Assembly (NCBI GenBank): GCA_017471085.1
Contig: JAFUWW010000023.1
Location: 1-42,189, forward strand
Direction of reading: 5' to 3'
DNA length: 42,189 bases
Source: Bacteroidales bacterium
Lineage (GTDB): Bacteria > Bacteroidota > Bacteroidia > Bacteroidales > UBA932
Shown here: one piece after another, positions 31,885 to 41,048 of the stretch
Numbering within the stretch: the stretch's first letter is position 1
How the letters are laid out: every line of letters begins with the position of its first letter
Notes under the pieces: model-generated
What the model saw: the letters and a program-made list of their open reading frames with translations, nothing else
What the model was told of the DNA's origin: nothing
Database searches by the model: none
Made by a program: the position numbers and the translations under genes

Positions 31885-33867
31885 ATGAAACGTTTGCTAA
31901 TTCCTCTCTCGCTCGCTATGGTTGCTTGTGCCTCTTCAGGAGGATTCGACCCTGCGTCCGTGCCAGATGCCACGGCAGGGCAGGTGGTACGTGTGGAACC
32001 GCTCTGCTGGTGGACCGGCATGAAGACACCGCTCCAGCTCATGGTCCAGGGGCAGGGAATCGGCGAATCCGCCGTCCGCATCGAGGGAGGCGCCGGCGTG
32101 GAAGTGACCGGCATCCAAAAGGCGGACAATCCCGATTTCGCCTTCGTGGATATCCGGATCGGCACCAATGCGCAGCCGGGAACCTACTACCTGGTATTCA
32201 CCGACACCGCCGGTGCGGAATACAAATACCCGTACTTGATCCGGGAACGCCGGGAGGGAAGTGCAGCCCGCAAAAGTTTCACGACTTCCGACCTCATCTA
32301 CCTGATCATGCCGGACCGGTTTGCATCGGCCTTCGGGGACAATGACGAGGCCTGGCAGGGAGGCGAGTACTTCGACGGCTCGGCCCGCCCCTGGACAGTA
32401 CCGGCCACGCCTGACAAGGTGGACAGGAAGGATGCGGTTGCCCGCCACGGCGGCGACATCCAGGGCATGATCGACCATCTGGACTATATCTCCGACCTGG
32501 GCGCCACGGCCATCTGGTGCACCCCGTTGCTGCTGGACAACCAGCCCGTGGAGAGTTATCACGGCTATGCCTGTGCGGACTATTATCACATCGACCCCCG
32601 GTTCGGCGACAACGAACACTATAAGACTTTTGTGGCCAAGGCCCATGAGAAGAGCCTGAAGGTCATCATGGACATCGTCACGAACCACTGCGGGACTGCG
32701 CACTGGTGGATGAAGGATACCCCCTTCAAGGACTGGTACCATGTGAACGAACCCTACATGCAGATGAACGCTCTGTTCTCCGTGTACATGGACCCGCATG
32801 CCTCGGTCCGCGACCGGGAACGCCAGGAAAGCGGCTGGTTCGTCCCCTCCATGCCGGATATGAACCTGGACAATCCGTTCGTACTGAAATACTTCCAGCA
32901 ATGGGCCATCTGGTGGGTGGAATACGCCGACCTGGACGGTCTCCGCGTAGACACCTATCCCTACAATGAGCCCGGGCCGATGAGCGAATGGTGCAAGGCC
33001 CTGCTGAACGAGTATCCAGACCTGAACATCGTGGGCGAGTGCTGGGACATGAACATCCCGCAGGTGGCCTACTGGCAGAAGGACAATCCCAACAAGAACG
33101 GATTCAATTCCAATCTGCCCACCATCATGGACTTCCCGCTGGAGCATGCCATGATCACGGCTCTGTGCGAGGATAAAGTGAATTGGGACGAAGGCATGAC
33201 CCGCATCTACACGGTCCTGGCGCAGGACTTTGCCTACCATGACCTCTCGCACATGCTCACCTTCTTCGCCAACCACGACCACGCCCGCACGGGTGACGTG
33301 CTCCGGGAAGACCCGCAGCGCATGAAACTGGCCCTGGCCCTGCTGTGCACCCTCCGCGGCATCCCGCAGCTCTATTACGGCGACGAGATGATGTTTCTGG
33401 AGCGGAAGGATGTTCCGAGCCATGACGGTGCCAAGCGCATCGACTTCCCCGGAGGCTGGGAAGGGGATGAGACCAATCTCTTCACGGCCGTCGGGCGGGC
33501 ATCGGCCCCGGAACTCTATGCTTCGGCCGCCGACCTGCACGATTATACCCGCACGCTTTTCCAGTGGAGGAAGACCAGCAAGGCAGTCCAGGAAGGGGAG
33601 ACCCTGCATTTCCTGTCCAGGAAGAATGTGGGTGCCGTGAATATCACGGACAACACCTACGCTTTCTTCCGTTACACCGATACCGATGCGGTTTTCGTCT
33701 ACATCAACAACACCGCTGAACCCCGGACGCTGGACTGGAACCACTACAGGGAGTTCATCAGCGGTCCCGTGACCGGCCGCGACGTGGTTACCGGCGAGAC
33801 GATGACCTTGCAGGACGGTGTGTCCGTCCTCCCCAAGAGTGCCCTCATCGTGGAATTCAAGCGATGA
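31885..33867 (+). CDS. SusA-like neopullulanase/cyclomaltodextrinase (GH13)
   Basis: The 660-aa protein begins with an export signal that ends in a lipobox-like MVAC, so it may be lipid-anchored, whereas SusA is soluble in the periplasm. An N-terminal Ig-like domain of the cyclomaltodextrinase type (about 25-125, VRVEPLCWWTGMKTPLQLMVQG) precedes the barrel. Catalytic residues are Asp356 (DGLRVDTYPY), Glu385 (IVGECWD) and Asp465 (FANHDHART), with the normal region I DIVTNH. A C-terminal beta domain closes the protein. It would trim imported maltodextrins and cleave pullulan or cyclodextrins. Its stop overlaps the start of the HD hydrolase gene by 4 nt. Confidence 0.9.
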   Translation: MKRLLIPLSLAMVACASSGGFDPASVPDATAGQVVRVEPLCWWTGMKTPLQLMVQGQGIGESAVRIEGGAGVEVTGIQKADNPDFAFVDIRIGTNAQPGTYYLVFTDTAGAEYKYPYLIRERREGSAARKSFTTSDLIYLIMPDRFASAFGDNDEAWQGGEYFDGSARPWTVPATPDKVDRKDAVARHGGDIQGMIDHLDYISDLGATAIWCTPLLLDNQPVESYHGYACADYYHIDPRFGDNEHYKTFVAKAHEKSLKVIMDIVTNHCGTAHWWMKDTPFKDWYHVNEPYMQMNALFSVYMDPHASVRDRERQESGWFVPSMPDMNLDNPFVLKYFQQWAIWWVEYADLDGLRVDTYPYNEPGPMSEWCKALLNEYPDLNIVGECWDMNIPQVAYWQKDNPNKNGFNSNLPTIMDFPLEHAMITALCEDKVNWDEGMTRIYTVLAQDFAYHDLSHMLTFFANHDHARTGDVLREDPQRMKLALALLCTLRGIPQLYYGDEMMFLERKDVPSHDGAKRIDFPGGWEGDETNLFTAVGRASAPELYASAADLHDYTRTLFQWRKTSKAVQEGETLHFLSRKNVGAVNITDNTYAFFRYTDTDAVFVYINNTAEPRTLDWNHYREFISGPVTGRDVVTGETMTLQDGVSVLPKSALIVEFKR

Positions 33868-34493
33868 ATCCGGAACTGGAGCAATACATTGAGCAGGAGG
33901 TGATTCCCCGCTACGCGGCTTTCGACAAGGCGCACCGGGAAGACCATGCCCGCGCCGTCATAGACAGGGCTCTTTCCATGGCACGGCAGTATCCCGAGGT
34001 ATCCCGGGATATGCTGTATACGGCTGCTACCTGCCATGACCTGGGCCTGGCCGTGGACCGGAAAACCCACCATCTGGAATCGGGAAAGATTATCCGGGCC
34101 GATGGGCGTCTCAGGAAATGGTTCACTCCGGAACAGATAGAGGTGATAGCCCAGGCGGCGGAAGACCACAGGGCATCGGCCCATACACCTCCGAGGAGCC
34201 TGTACGGATGCCTGGTGGCCGAAGCGGACCGAATGATTGTGCCGGAAACCATCATCCGGCGCACCATCCAGTTCGGCCTGGCCCATTATCCCGGCCTGGA
34301 CAAAGAAGGACACTGGGAACGGACGCTTGAGCATCTGCACGAGAAATACGCCGAAGGAGGCTACCTGAAGCTGCTGATCCCGGGGTCGCCCAATGAAGCG
34401 CCGCTGGAGGATCTCCGGAAGATTATCCAGGACGAATCCCTCCTCCGCAGCCTCTTCGAAAAGCTGTATTCCCAGGAAATCGGCGCCCGATAG
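33864..34493 (+). CDS. HD-domain phosphohydrolase
   Basis: The 209-aa cytoplasmic protein shows the HD pattern: first His in HREDHARAV, the HD pair in CHDLGLAV, and a later Asp in AEADRM. There is also an AEDH-containing helix, the whole resembling single-domain HD hydrolases that act on nucleotides or phosphomonoesters. Its ATG lies within the stop region of the SusA-like gene, so it is translationally coupled to a secreted glycosidase despite being cytoplasmic itself. A role in clearing a metabolite or signal of starch use is conceivable, but the substrate is not readable from sequence. It is the last rightward gene of the locus. Confidence 0.8.
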   Translation: MNPELEQYIEQEVIPRYAAFDKAHREDHARAVIDRALSMARQYPEVSRDMLYTAATCHDLGLAVDRKTHHLESGKIIRADGRLRKWFTPEQIEVIAQAAEDHRASAHTPPRSLYGCLVAEADRMIVPETIIRRTIQFGLAHYPGLDKEGHWERTLEHLHEKYAEGGYLKLLIPGSPNEAPLEDLRKIIQDESLLRSLFEKLYSQEIGAR

Positions 34494-34504
34494 CCGGTGC
34501 TATC

Positions 34505-34534
34505 CTTGCATGAACGAATTATTTTGTATCTTTA
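34505..34534 (+). promoter_or_regulatory. Promoter of the acyltransferase gene
   Basis: CTTG (34505-34508) and TATCTTTA (34527-34534), a one-base variant of TAnnTTTG, are 18 nt apart, 21 nt before the ATG. Confidence 0.5.
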
Positions 34535-34555
34535 CATCATATTAAAACCGACACC

Positions 34556-35410
34556 ATGCAAAAGATCATCCTGGACCGGGAAGGCCTCCAGAGAGAATTG
34601 AGGTTGAAAGGGTGGACCGGGAAATGGATTTCCCGCCTGCTGTACTCCGTACTGGAACTTGAGAAAATAAACACCCTCAATGCCCGATACTGTCACTTGG
34701 AAGGGCCGGAATTTGCCGCCCAAGTCCTGGAGGCGGTAGGAGTTACCTATGACCTTCCCGCCCATCAATTGGACCATATTCCGGCGGAAGGCGGATTCAT
34801 CACTGTCTCCAACCATCCGATCGGAAGCCTGGACGGCCTGATCCTGACCAAAGTCGTGGGTGGGAAAAGGGCCGATTACAAAATCCTCACCACCTTCCTT
34901 CTGGCCATGATTCCCAGTCTCCGTTCCCGGTTCATCCCGGTGAACAACCTCTCCACCGGCGATACGCGAACCGTGTCCGGCATCCGTGCTGCGCTCGGAC
35001 ATATTGCCGAAGGAAAGCCTCTGGGCCTGTTTCCCGCCGGGGAAGTGTCTACCTGGCAGAAAGGCGAAAAACGGACGGCACCCGGAAAAGAAAAGGTCGT
35101 CGAAGATGCTCCTTGGGCCGACAACATGATGAAACTCATCCGCCGTTCCGGCCTGCCGGTAATCCCCATCTATTTTACCGGAAGCAATTCAAAGACTTTC
35201 CATTGGCTTGGCCGAATCCACCCTCGCCTGAGAACCGTCCGGCTCCCGCACGAGATGCTGAACAAGAAGGGCACCAACCTGAGCGTCCGCATCGGGGAAC
35301 CGATTCTTCCCGAAGAAATGGCGGGACTCAGCGACAAAGAGCTCGCCAAATTCCTTCGCGGCCGCTGCTACGCCCTGGAAGCTCAGTGCAAGGAGTCTTC
35401 GAAAGAATAA
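34556..35410 (+). CDS. PlsC/OlsF-type lysophospholipid or lyso-lipoamino-acid acyltransferase
   Basis: The 284-aa protein carries the acyltransferase block SNHPIGSLDGLIL near residue 90. This is the H-P-x-G-x-L-D form with five residues between His and Asp, which is characteristic of the OlsF / Bacteroidetes GlsA N-terminal family rather than classical PlsC (four residues). A second block is GLFPAGEVSTW, equivalent to PEGxRS. It transfers acyl chains to a lyso-lipid at the inner membrane, either lysophosphatidate or the lyso-glycine/ornithine lipids common in Bacteroidales. No transmembrane helix is obvious. It stands alone with its own promoter. The choice between the two substrates cannot be made here. 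Confidence 0.8.
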   Translation: MQKIILDREGLQRELRLKGWTGKWISRLLYSVLELEKINTLNARYCHLEGPEFAAQVLEAVGVTYDLPAHQLDHIPAEGGFITVSNHPIGSLDGLILTKVVGGKRADYKILTTFLLAMIPSLRSRFIPVNNLSTGDTRTVSGIRAALGHIAEGKPLGLFPAGEVSTWQKGEKRTAPGKEKVVEDAPWADNMMKLIRRSGLPVIPIYFTGSNSKTFHWLGRIHPRLRTVRLPHEMLNKKGTNLSVRIGEPILPEEMAGLSDKELAKFLRGRCYALEAQCKESSKE

Positions 35411-35417
35411 AAAAGAG

Positions 35418-35425
35418 TATATTTG
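35418..35425 (+). promoter_or_regulatory. -7 box of the rhodanese/MBL gene
   Basis: TATATTTG, an exact TAnnTTTG match, lies 21 nt before the ATG at 35447 and excludes the in-frame start at 35423. No clear -33 box is visible at the expected spacing. Confidence 0.55.
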
Positions 35426-35446
35426 TCTGCTCAAACATCCTTAATA

Positions 35447-36493
35447 ATGAACAAGATATTGATCTCTCTCATGGCTTTTTCTCTCTGGGGACTTATCTCC
35501 TGCAAAGCGCAGACCGGCGACATGCCCGCCGGTGCCTTTGCCCAAGCGCTTGAAAACGACCCTGCCACCCGTCTTGTCGATGTACGCACGGCCGACGAAT
35601 ACCGGGAAGGCCACCTCCGCGGTGCCTTGAACATGGATTATTTCGCCAAAGATTTCGTGCAGCAGGTGCAGGCTGTCTACGATACGCAGGAGCCTGTCTA
35701 TGTATACTGCCGCAGCGGACGACGCAGCGCCGATGCCGCCAGGCAGCTTACGGAAGCCGGCTATAAAGTGTACAACATGCTGGGCGGCTATCAGGCCTGG
35801 ACCGGCGAGGGCAGGGAAGTGACCAAGTACGAGGTGGACCGCTTCCTCACGCCTTCCGGGAAACCCCTGGAAATCACTTACATCAAGCATGGATCCGTGG
35901 AAATCCGGTTCAACGGCCGTTCCTATCAGTTCGACCCGGTTACCGGCCTGGGCAAGCCCACCGACTTCTCCGCAGAATTCCCCAAGGCCGATGCCATCCT
36001 GGTGACCCATGAACACGGCGACCATCTGGATGCCCAGGCCATCGGGCAGCTGAAGGGTGAGGGTACGCTGCTGCTGCTGAACGAAACCAGCCGCAAGCAG
36101 ATCGGCCAGGGAGAAGCCATCGCCAATGGTGAGACCCGCGAACTGCCCGGCGGGCTCATGCTGGAGGCTGTCCCGGCCTACAACACCACGCCCGGCCGCG
36201 AAAAGTTCCACCCCAAGGGCAACGGGAACGGATATGTGGTGGATTTCGGCGGGCTCCGCATCTATATCGCCGGAGATACGGAAGATGTGCCGGAAATGGC
36301 CGGACTGAAAAACATCGACATTGCCTTCCTGCCTGTCAATCAGCCGTATACGATGACTCCCGAGCAGTGCATCAGGGCGGCCAGGGTCATCGGCCCCAAG
36401 ATCCTGGTCCCGTATCATTACAGCCAGACGGACATCAGCGGCATTCCGGAGGCTTTGCCCGGAATCGAGGTCCGCATCCGGCAAATGCAGTAA
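35447..36493 (+). CDS. Rhodanese plus metallo-beta-lactamase-fold lipoprotein
   Basis: The 348-aa protein has a lipoprotein signal (MNKILISLMAFSLWGLISC). A rhodanese domain (about 25-125) carries the active-site loop YVYCRSGRRSADAA. An MBL-fold domain of the UlaG/YtnP type follows (about 140-348), with metal motif THEHGDHLD, IAGDTEDVPE and a late VPYHY. Rhodaneses move sulfane sulfur. Fused to MBL folds they occur in persulfide dioxygenases, but the MBL half here looks like the lactonase/hydrolase branch. The lipid anchor places it in the periplasm or on the outer membrane. It is convergent with the permease gene, with only 2 nt between stops. Function is undetermined. Confidence 0.82.
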   Translation: MNKILISLMAFSLWGLISCKAQTGDMPAGAFAQALENDPATRLVDVRTADEYREGHLRGALNMDYFAKDFVQQVQAVYDTQEPVYVYCRSGRRSADAARQLTEAGYKVYNMLGGYQAWTGEGREVTKYEVDRFLTPSGKPLEITYIKHGSVEIRFNGRSYQFDPVTGLGKPTDFSAEFPKADAILVTHEHGDHLDAQAIGQLKGEGTLLLLNETSRKQIGQGEAIANGETRELPGGLMLEAVPAYNTTPGREKFHPKGNGNGYVVDFGGLRIYIAGDTEDVPEMAGLKNIDIAFLPVNQPYTMTPEQCIRAARVIGPKILVPYHYSQTDISGIPEALPGIEVRIRQMQ

Positions 36494-36495
36494 GG

Positions 36496-37431
36496 TTACA
36501 GCAAGAAGAACATCGCTACACCTGTCATAGTCACCGCCACACCGATTATTTCCTTGGCGGTGATTTTCTTTTTGTTGATGAGGACATCCGGGGCGATGAT
36601 GAACACAGGTGTAAGGGCCATCAGGGTGGAAGCGATGCCGGCGTCGGCATAACGGACGGCCATCAGGGAAAGGGAAACACCCAGCGCCGGGCCGAAGATG
36701 GTCAGGAGCGTCGCATACTTCATGCCCTTTCCGTCATGAAGGGCGCTATTCAGGTTCCCAAGGCCCTTCTGCAGGGAAAGCAGGAGGAAAAAGCCGGCGA
36801 ATCCCACAATGGCGCGGATCATGGTGGAAGCAAAGGGGAGCATCTCCTCCATCTGGGCAGGGGCCCCGGCAGGAAGCGCACCGGCATAATGCTCCATGCC
36901 AACCTTGCTCAGCACCAGGCCGACACCCTGGCCGATGCCGGCTCCGATGCCCAGCAGGATGCCTTTCAATGGCAGGGAAAGCCGCAGGTGATGGTCTTTG
37001 CCCCGGCTTAGGATGGAAATAGCAATTCCACCGAGTGTCACGGCCATGGCCAGCCATGATTTCCAGGAGAGCGTCTCACCCAGCAGCGCCCATCCGGCAA
37101 TGGCGGCGCTGGGCGGGGCCAGCGTCATCAGGAGCTGTCCGAACCGAGGGCCGATATGCAGGTAGCAGTTGAAGAGGCAGAAATCCCCGAATACATACCC
37201 CACCAGGGCAGACAGGCCCAGCCAAAGCCAGGTGTCTCCGTCGGCAAAAGCAGGGAAGGGCCGGCCGATGGTCACCCAAAGGAGCATACCGAGAAAAAGC
37301 GTGGCCAGCGCAAGTCTGACGACATTAGTGACCATGGAGCCGATCCGACGGCTGGCTTTATCTGCAAACCAGGCGGAAAAGGTCCAGGAGACCGCTACAA
37401 GGAGCGAAATGATTTCTCCCAAATGATTCAT
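36496..37431 (-). CDS. EamA/DMT-family permease
   Basis: The 311-aa protein has about ten transmembrane segments arranged as two EamA repeats (first from MNHLGEIISLLVAVSWTFSAW; second near DHHLRLSLPLKGILLGIGAGIGQGVG), including the Gly/Ala-rich helix LAPPSAAIAGWALLGETLSW typical of drug/metabolite transporters. I use the ATG at 37431, because the upstream ATG at 37449 lies before the predicted transcription start. The substrate is unknown, and members export amino acids, nucleotides or metabolites. It diverges from hypB, with about 98 nt between starts holding both promoters. Confidence 0.85.
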   Translation of the reverse strand: MNHLGEIISLLVAVSWTFSAWFADKASRRIGSMVTNVVRLALATLFLGMLLWVTIGRPFPAFADGDTWLWLGLSALVGYVFGDFCLFNCYLHIGPRFGQLLMTLAPPSAAIAGWALLGETLSWKSWLAMAVTLGGIAISILSRGKDHHLRLSLPLKGILLGIGAGIGQGVGLVLSKVGMEHYAGALPAGAPAQMEEMLPFASTMIRAIVGFAGFFLLLSLQKGLGNLNSALHDGKGMKYATLLTIFGPALGVSLSLMAVRYADAGIASTLMALTPVFIIAPDVLINKKKITAKEIIGVAVTMTGVAMFFLL

Positions 37432-37436
37432 GGGTG

Positions 37437-37444
37437 CAAAGATA
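37437..37444 (-). promoter_or_regulatory. -7 box of the EamA permease gene
   Basis: On the minus strand, TATCTTTG matches TAnnTTTG and ends 5 nt before the ATG at 37431, so the transcript would be almost leaderless. The -33 region is weak. Confidence 0.5.
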
Positions 37445-37464
37445 TGCAAAAAACGCAGACTTCT

Positions 37465-37496
37465 CTTGATTTAATGGTGAAAATGCCCTAAATTTG
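37465..37496 (+). promoter_or_regulatory. Promoter of the hypB operon
   Basis: CTTG (37465-37468) and TAAATTTG (37489-37496) are 20 nt apart, a good Bacteroidetes promoter 33 nt ahead of the hypB ATG. It excludes the earlier TTG at 37494 as a start. Confidence 0.7.
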
Positions 37497-37529
37497 AATC
37501 TTGACCACACAACAATAACACTTTACGGA

Positions 37530-38204
37530 ATGGATCCCGTCAAAATCATCGAAATCAAGAAGAGCGTTTTCGCCGACAACGACCTGGACGCAGACGCCCT
37601 TCGGAGGGAATTGAAGGAAAAAGGCGTTTTTCTGCTGAATCTGATGTCCGCCCCCGGAAGCGGCAAAACCACCACGCTGATCCAACTGATCGGCCGCATC
37701 AAAGACCGGATAAAGGTCTCCGTGATGGAGGCCGATATCGACAGTGACGTGGATGCCGTCAAAATCAAGGAAGCCACCGGCATCCCCTCCATCCAGCTGC
37801 ATACCGGCGGTATGTGCCATCTGGATGCGGAAATGACCCGCCAGGGCCTGGACAACCTGCCGGAAGGAGGCTCGGACCTGGTGATCCTGGAGAATGTGGG
37901 CAACCTGGTCTGTCCGGCCGAATTCGACACCGGCAGCTGCTGCAACGCCATGATCCTCTCAGTCCCGGAAGGCGACGACAAACCCCTCAAGTATCCGCTC
38001 ATGTTCTCCGTGTGCAATCTCGTCATCATCAACAAGACCGACGTGATGCCTTATTTCGACTTCGACCTGGAAAAATGCAGGGAGTACATCCGGATGCGCA
38101 ATCCCAAGGCGCGCGTGATCCCCATCTGCGCCAAGACAGGGGAGGGCGTGGATGAACTGGCGGCCTGGCTCCTGGAAGAGATCCGCTCCTGGAAAGAACA
38201 ATAA
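37530..38204 (+). CDS. hypB: HypB-like nickel-insertion GTPase
   Basis: The 224-aa SIMIBI GTPase has the P-loop SAPGSGKTT near residue 43, switch-I residues in VMEADIDSDVDA, the metal-binding Cys-His in HTGGMCHLDA, ENVGNLVCP (the second conserved metal-site Cys), and NKTDVMPYF for guanine binding. The N-terminal His-rich or CXXCGC nickel stores of some HypB proteins are absent. HypB with HypA delivers nickel to hydrogenase or another nickel enzyme. Here it is the first gene of an operon in which hypA is third, with a large flavoprotein between. No hydrogenase gene is in the window, so the nickel target is unknown. Confidence 0.9.
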   Translation: MDPVKIIEIKKSVFADNDLDADALRRELKEKGVFLLNLMSAPGSGKTTTLIQLIGRIKDRIKVSVMEADIDSDVDAVKIKEATGIPSIQLHTGGMCHLDAEMTRQGLDNLPEGGSDLVILENVGNLVCPAEFDTGSCCNAMILSVPEGDDKPLKYPLMFSVCNLVIINKTDVMPYFDFDLEKCREYIRMRNPKARVIPICAKTGEGVDELAAWLLEEIRSWKEQ

Positions 38205-38222
38205 CTGATAACCTTCACCTAT

Positions 38223-41048
38223 ATGCCTGAAATGTCCAAGAAATTTATCCCCAAGCATTTTGGAGATAAAAATCCCAATCCCAAGCTCATCAAATTCGTC
38301 CGCAAAGTGACGGACCGCATTCCCGGCAAGATCAAAATGACCACCGAAGCCCCGGAATACTGGGGTCTGGCCTGCATCTTCGAGGACGAAATGGATGCCG
38401 TCACCAGGGAAGCCGCCCTGGATTTCCTGCTGGATCTGGTTTCCAAGAAACCGTTTACGGTCAGGGAGCACCACAAGTATCCCGAACTGATGGAATGGAA
38501 CCGCCAGAAGCACTACATGCCGTCGGACGAGGAATTCGACGCCCTGCTGGACAGGCTGGGCTACTTCGGCCTCGTAGAATTCGACTACGGTGACAAATAT
38601 ACCAAGGACGGTCCTGTTCCCGGCACCACCTACAACCGGGAAGACCGGGAATACTGGGTGCCCATGTTCGTGCCCGGATCGGCCGAATACACCAATATGA
38701 ACACAGACCTGATGGACCGCCATCCGGAGCTGGCCATGTTCTTCGAACGCATGACCTTCCTCCCGCTGGAAAAGATTACCCCCATGGTCCCTATGGGCGG
38801 TTCGGGTATCGGCATGCACGTAATTCCCGTAGAGAAAGCCATTTCCATGGAGAATGAATCCATCGACATTGAGCATATCTCCTACTGGCTCAAACGCTAC
38901 GAGGGGCACATCGGCGCGGGTATCTGCTCCTGCCGGTACGGCCGGAAGAAACTGGACGAAGGATGCGCCGACGATTACCACGACTGGTGCATCGGCGTGG
39001 GTGACATGGCCGACTATCTCCGGGAAACCGGCCGCGGCCGTGACGTCACCTACGAAGAGGCCATGGAAATCCTGAAGAGAGCGGAAGACAACGGCTTCGT
39101 GCATCAGGTGACCAACATCGACGGAGAAGGGAAGATTTTCGCCATCTGCAACTGCAATGTGAAGATCTGCAACGCCCTCCGTACCTCCCAGCTGTTCAAC
39201 ACGCCCAACATGTCCCGCAGCGCCTACGTGGCCAGGGTGGACAAGACCAAGTGCGTGGCGTGCGGCCGGTGCGTGGAATATTGCCCTGCCGGAGCGGTGA
39301 AACTGGGCCAGAAACTGTGCACCAAGCACGGGGAAATCCAGTATCCCAAACACGAACTGCCGGATGCCGTGAAATGGGGACCGGAAAAATGGGACGAGGA
39401 CTACCGCGACAAGAACCGCATCAACTGCTATCCCACCGGCACTTCGCCTTGCAAGACGGCCTGCCCGGCCCATATCGCCGTCCAGGGCTATCTCAAGAAG
39501 GCCGCCGAGGGCAAATACAAAGAGGCGCTGGAGCTCATCAAGCGCGAGAATCCTTTCCCGGCCGTCTGCGGACGGGTCTGCAACCGCCGCTGTGAAGATG
39601 CCTGCACACGCGGCACCATCGACCAGCCCATCGCCATCGACGCCGTGAAGAAATTCATCGCCGAGCAGGACCTCAAGGCCGATACACGCTTTGTCCCGGA
39701 AATCGTGGTGGGTTCCAACCGCGGCCGCTGGAAGGAGAAGATCGCCGTCATCGGCGGCGGCCCCGCCGGCCTCAGCTGCGCCTACTATCTGGCCACCATG
39801 GGCTACTTCCCGACGGTCTTCGAAAAGAACGAGGAACCGGGCGGCATGCTCCGATACGGTATTCCTTCCTATAAACTGGGCAAAGATGTGCTCAAGGCCG
39901 AGATCGACATCATGGAAGAGATCGGCGTAGACATCCAGACCGGTGTGGAAGTGGGCCGGGATGTTACCATCAAACAGCTTCGCGAGCAGGGCTACAAGGG
40001 CTTCTATGTGGCTATCGGCTGCCAGGGCGGCCGTTTGCCCGGCATTCCGGGAGAAACCCTCCCCGGTACCACCACAGCCATCGATTTCCTGCACGGCGCC
40101 AATACGGGCAAGGTGAAAGTCAGCGGCCGGGTGGTGGTCGTCGGCGGCGGAAACGTGGCCATCGACGCAGCCCGCGTGGCGCTTCGCAGCGGCGCTTCCT
40201 CCGTGACCATGCTTTCACTGGAGACGGAAGACATCATGCCCGCTTCGGCCGAAGAGCGTCGCGAGGCGAGGGAAGACGGCGTGGTGCTGAATCCCGGCTG
40301 GGGACCCAAGGAAGTACTTGGAACAGATAAAGTTACAGGCATCGTATTCAAGAAGTGCACCTCCGTCTTCGACGAGAACCACCGTTTCGCACCCAAGTAC
40401 GACGAGAACGAACTCATCACCCTGGAGGCGGACTGCATCGTCTTTGCCATCGGCCAGACAGTCATCCTCAAGGATCTCCTGAAAGACACCAAGGTGGAAT
40501 TCATCCGCGGAGTCTATCCCGTGGCCGACAAACTTACCTACCAGACGGCCGAGGAAGACATTTTCGTGGGCGGCGACTGCTTCACCGGCCCGAAGTTCGC
40601 CATCGACGCCATCGCTGCGGGCAAGGAGGCGGCGGAATCGCTGCACCGCTATGTCCAGCACGGCCACATGACCATCGGCCGCAACAGACGTGATTTCATC
40701 GAACTGGACAAGGCCGATATCCAGGTGGAGTCCTACGACACTTCTTCCCGCCAGGATCCGGGCGCAAAGCCCCAGAGCGACAGGTTCAAGGAGTATCAGG
40801 GCACGCTGACGGAGGATCAGGTGCGGATCGAGACGGCCCGTTGCCTTTCCTGCGGCGCTTCCGTGGTGGACGAGAACAAGTGCATTGGCTGCGGCATCTG
40901 TACCACCAAGTGCGCATTCGACGCCATCCACCTGTATCGTGAGCACCCGGAAGCCAGCCACATGCGCACCTCCGAAGACAAATTCGGCGGCATCCTCCCG
41001 TACATGCTCAAACGCACCGGAAACATTCTGTTCAAGAAGAAACAGTAA
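38223..41048 (+). CDS. Large NAD(P)H-dependent iron-sulfur flavoprotein (GltD/NfnB-like core)
   Basis: The 941-aa protein is modular. Residues 1-330 include a winged-helix-like start and Cys-rich segments GICSCRYG and ICNCNVKIC, similar to redox proteins of anaerobes. A [4Fe-4S] ferredoxin motif follows near 344 (CVACGRCVEYCP). Then comes a GltD/DPYD-type Fe-S helical domain with CKTACPAH and CGRVCNRRCEDACTRG. A two-dinucleotide reductase core has FAD site AVIGGGPAGLSCAYYL (about 507-522) and NAD(P)H site VVVVGGGNVAIDAARVAL (about 636-653). A second ferredoxin motif lies near 887 (CIGCGICTTKCAFDA). It therefore has the chemistry to pass electrons between NAD(P)H and ferredoxin-like partners. 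It is flanked by hypB (18 nt upstream) and hypA (1-nt overlap). The reaction is not known to me. Confidence 0.85.
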   Translation: MPEMSKKFIPKHFGDKNPNPKLIKFVRKVTDRIPGKIKMTTEAPEYWGLACIFEDEMDAVTREAALDFLLDLVSKKPFTVREHHKYPELMEWNRQKHYMPSDEEFDALLDRLGYFGLVEFDYGDKYTKDGPVPGTTYNREDREYWVPMFVPGSAEYTNMNTDLMDRHPELAMFFERMTFLPLEKITPMVPMGGSGIGMHVIPVEKAISMENESIDIEHISYWLKRYEGHIGAGICSCRYGRKKLDEGCADDYHDWCIGVGDMADYLRETGRGRDVTYEEAMEILKRAEDNGFVHQVTNIDGEGKIFAICNCNVKICNALRTSQLFNTPNMSRSAYVARVDKTKCVACGRCVEYCPAGAVKLGQKLCTKHGEIQYPKHELPDAVKWGPEKWDEDYRDKNRINCYPTGTSPCKTACPAHIAVQGYLKKAAEGKYKEALELIKRENPFPAVCGRVCNRRCEDACTRGTIDQPIAIDAVKKFIAEQDLKADTRFVPEIVVGSNRGRWKEKIAVIGGGPAGLSCAYYLATMGYFPTVFEKNEEPGGMLRYGIPSYKLGKDVLKAEIDIMEEIGVDIQTGVEVGRDVTIKQLREQGYKGFYVAIGCQGGRLPGIPGETLPGTTTAIDFLHGANTGKVKVSGRVVVVGGGNVAIDAARVALRSGASSVTMLSLETEDIMPASAEERREAREDGVVLNPGWGPKEVLGTDKVTGIVFKKCTSVFDENHRFAPKYDENELITLEADCIVFAIGQTVILKDLLKDTKVEFIRGVYPVADKLTYQTAEEDIFVGGDCFTGPKFAIDAIAAGKEAAESLHRYVQHGHMTIGRNRRDFIELDKADIQVESYDTSSRQDPGAKPQSDRFKEYQGTLTEDQVRIETARCLSCGASVVDENKCIGCGICTTKCAFDAIHLYREHPEASHMRTSEDKFGGILPYMLKRTGNILFKKKQ

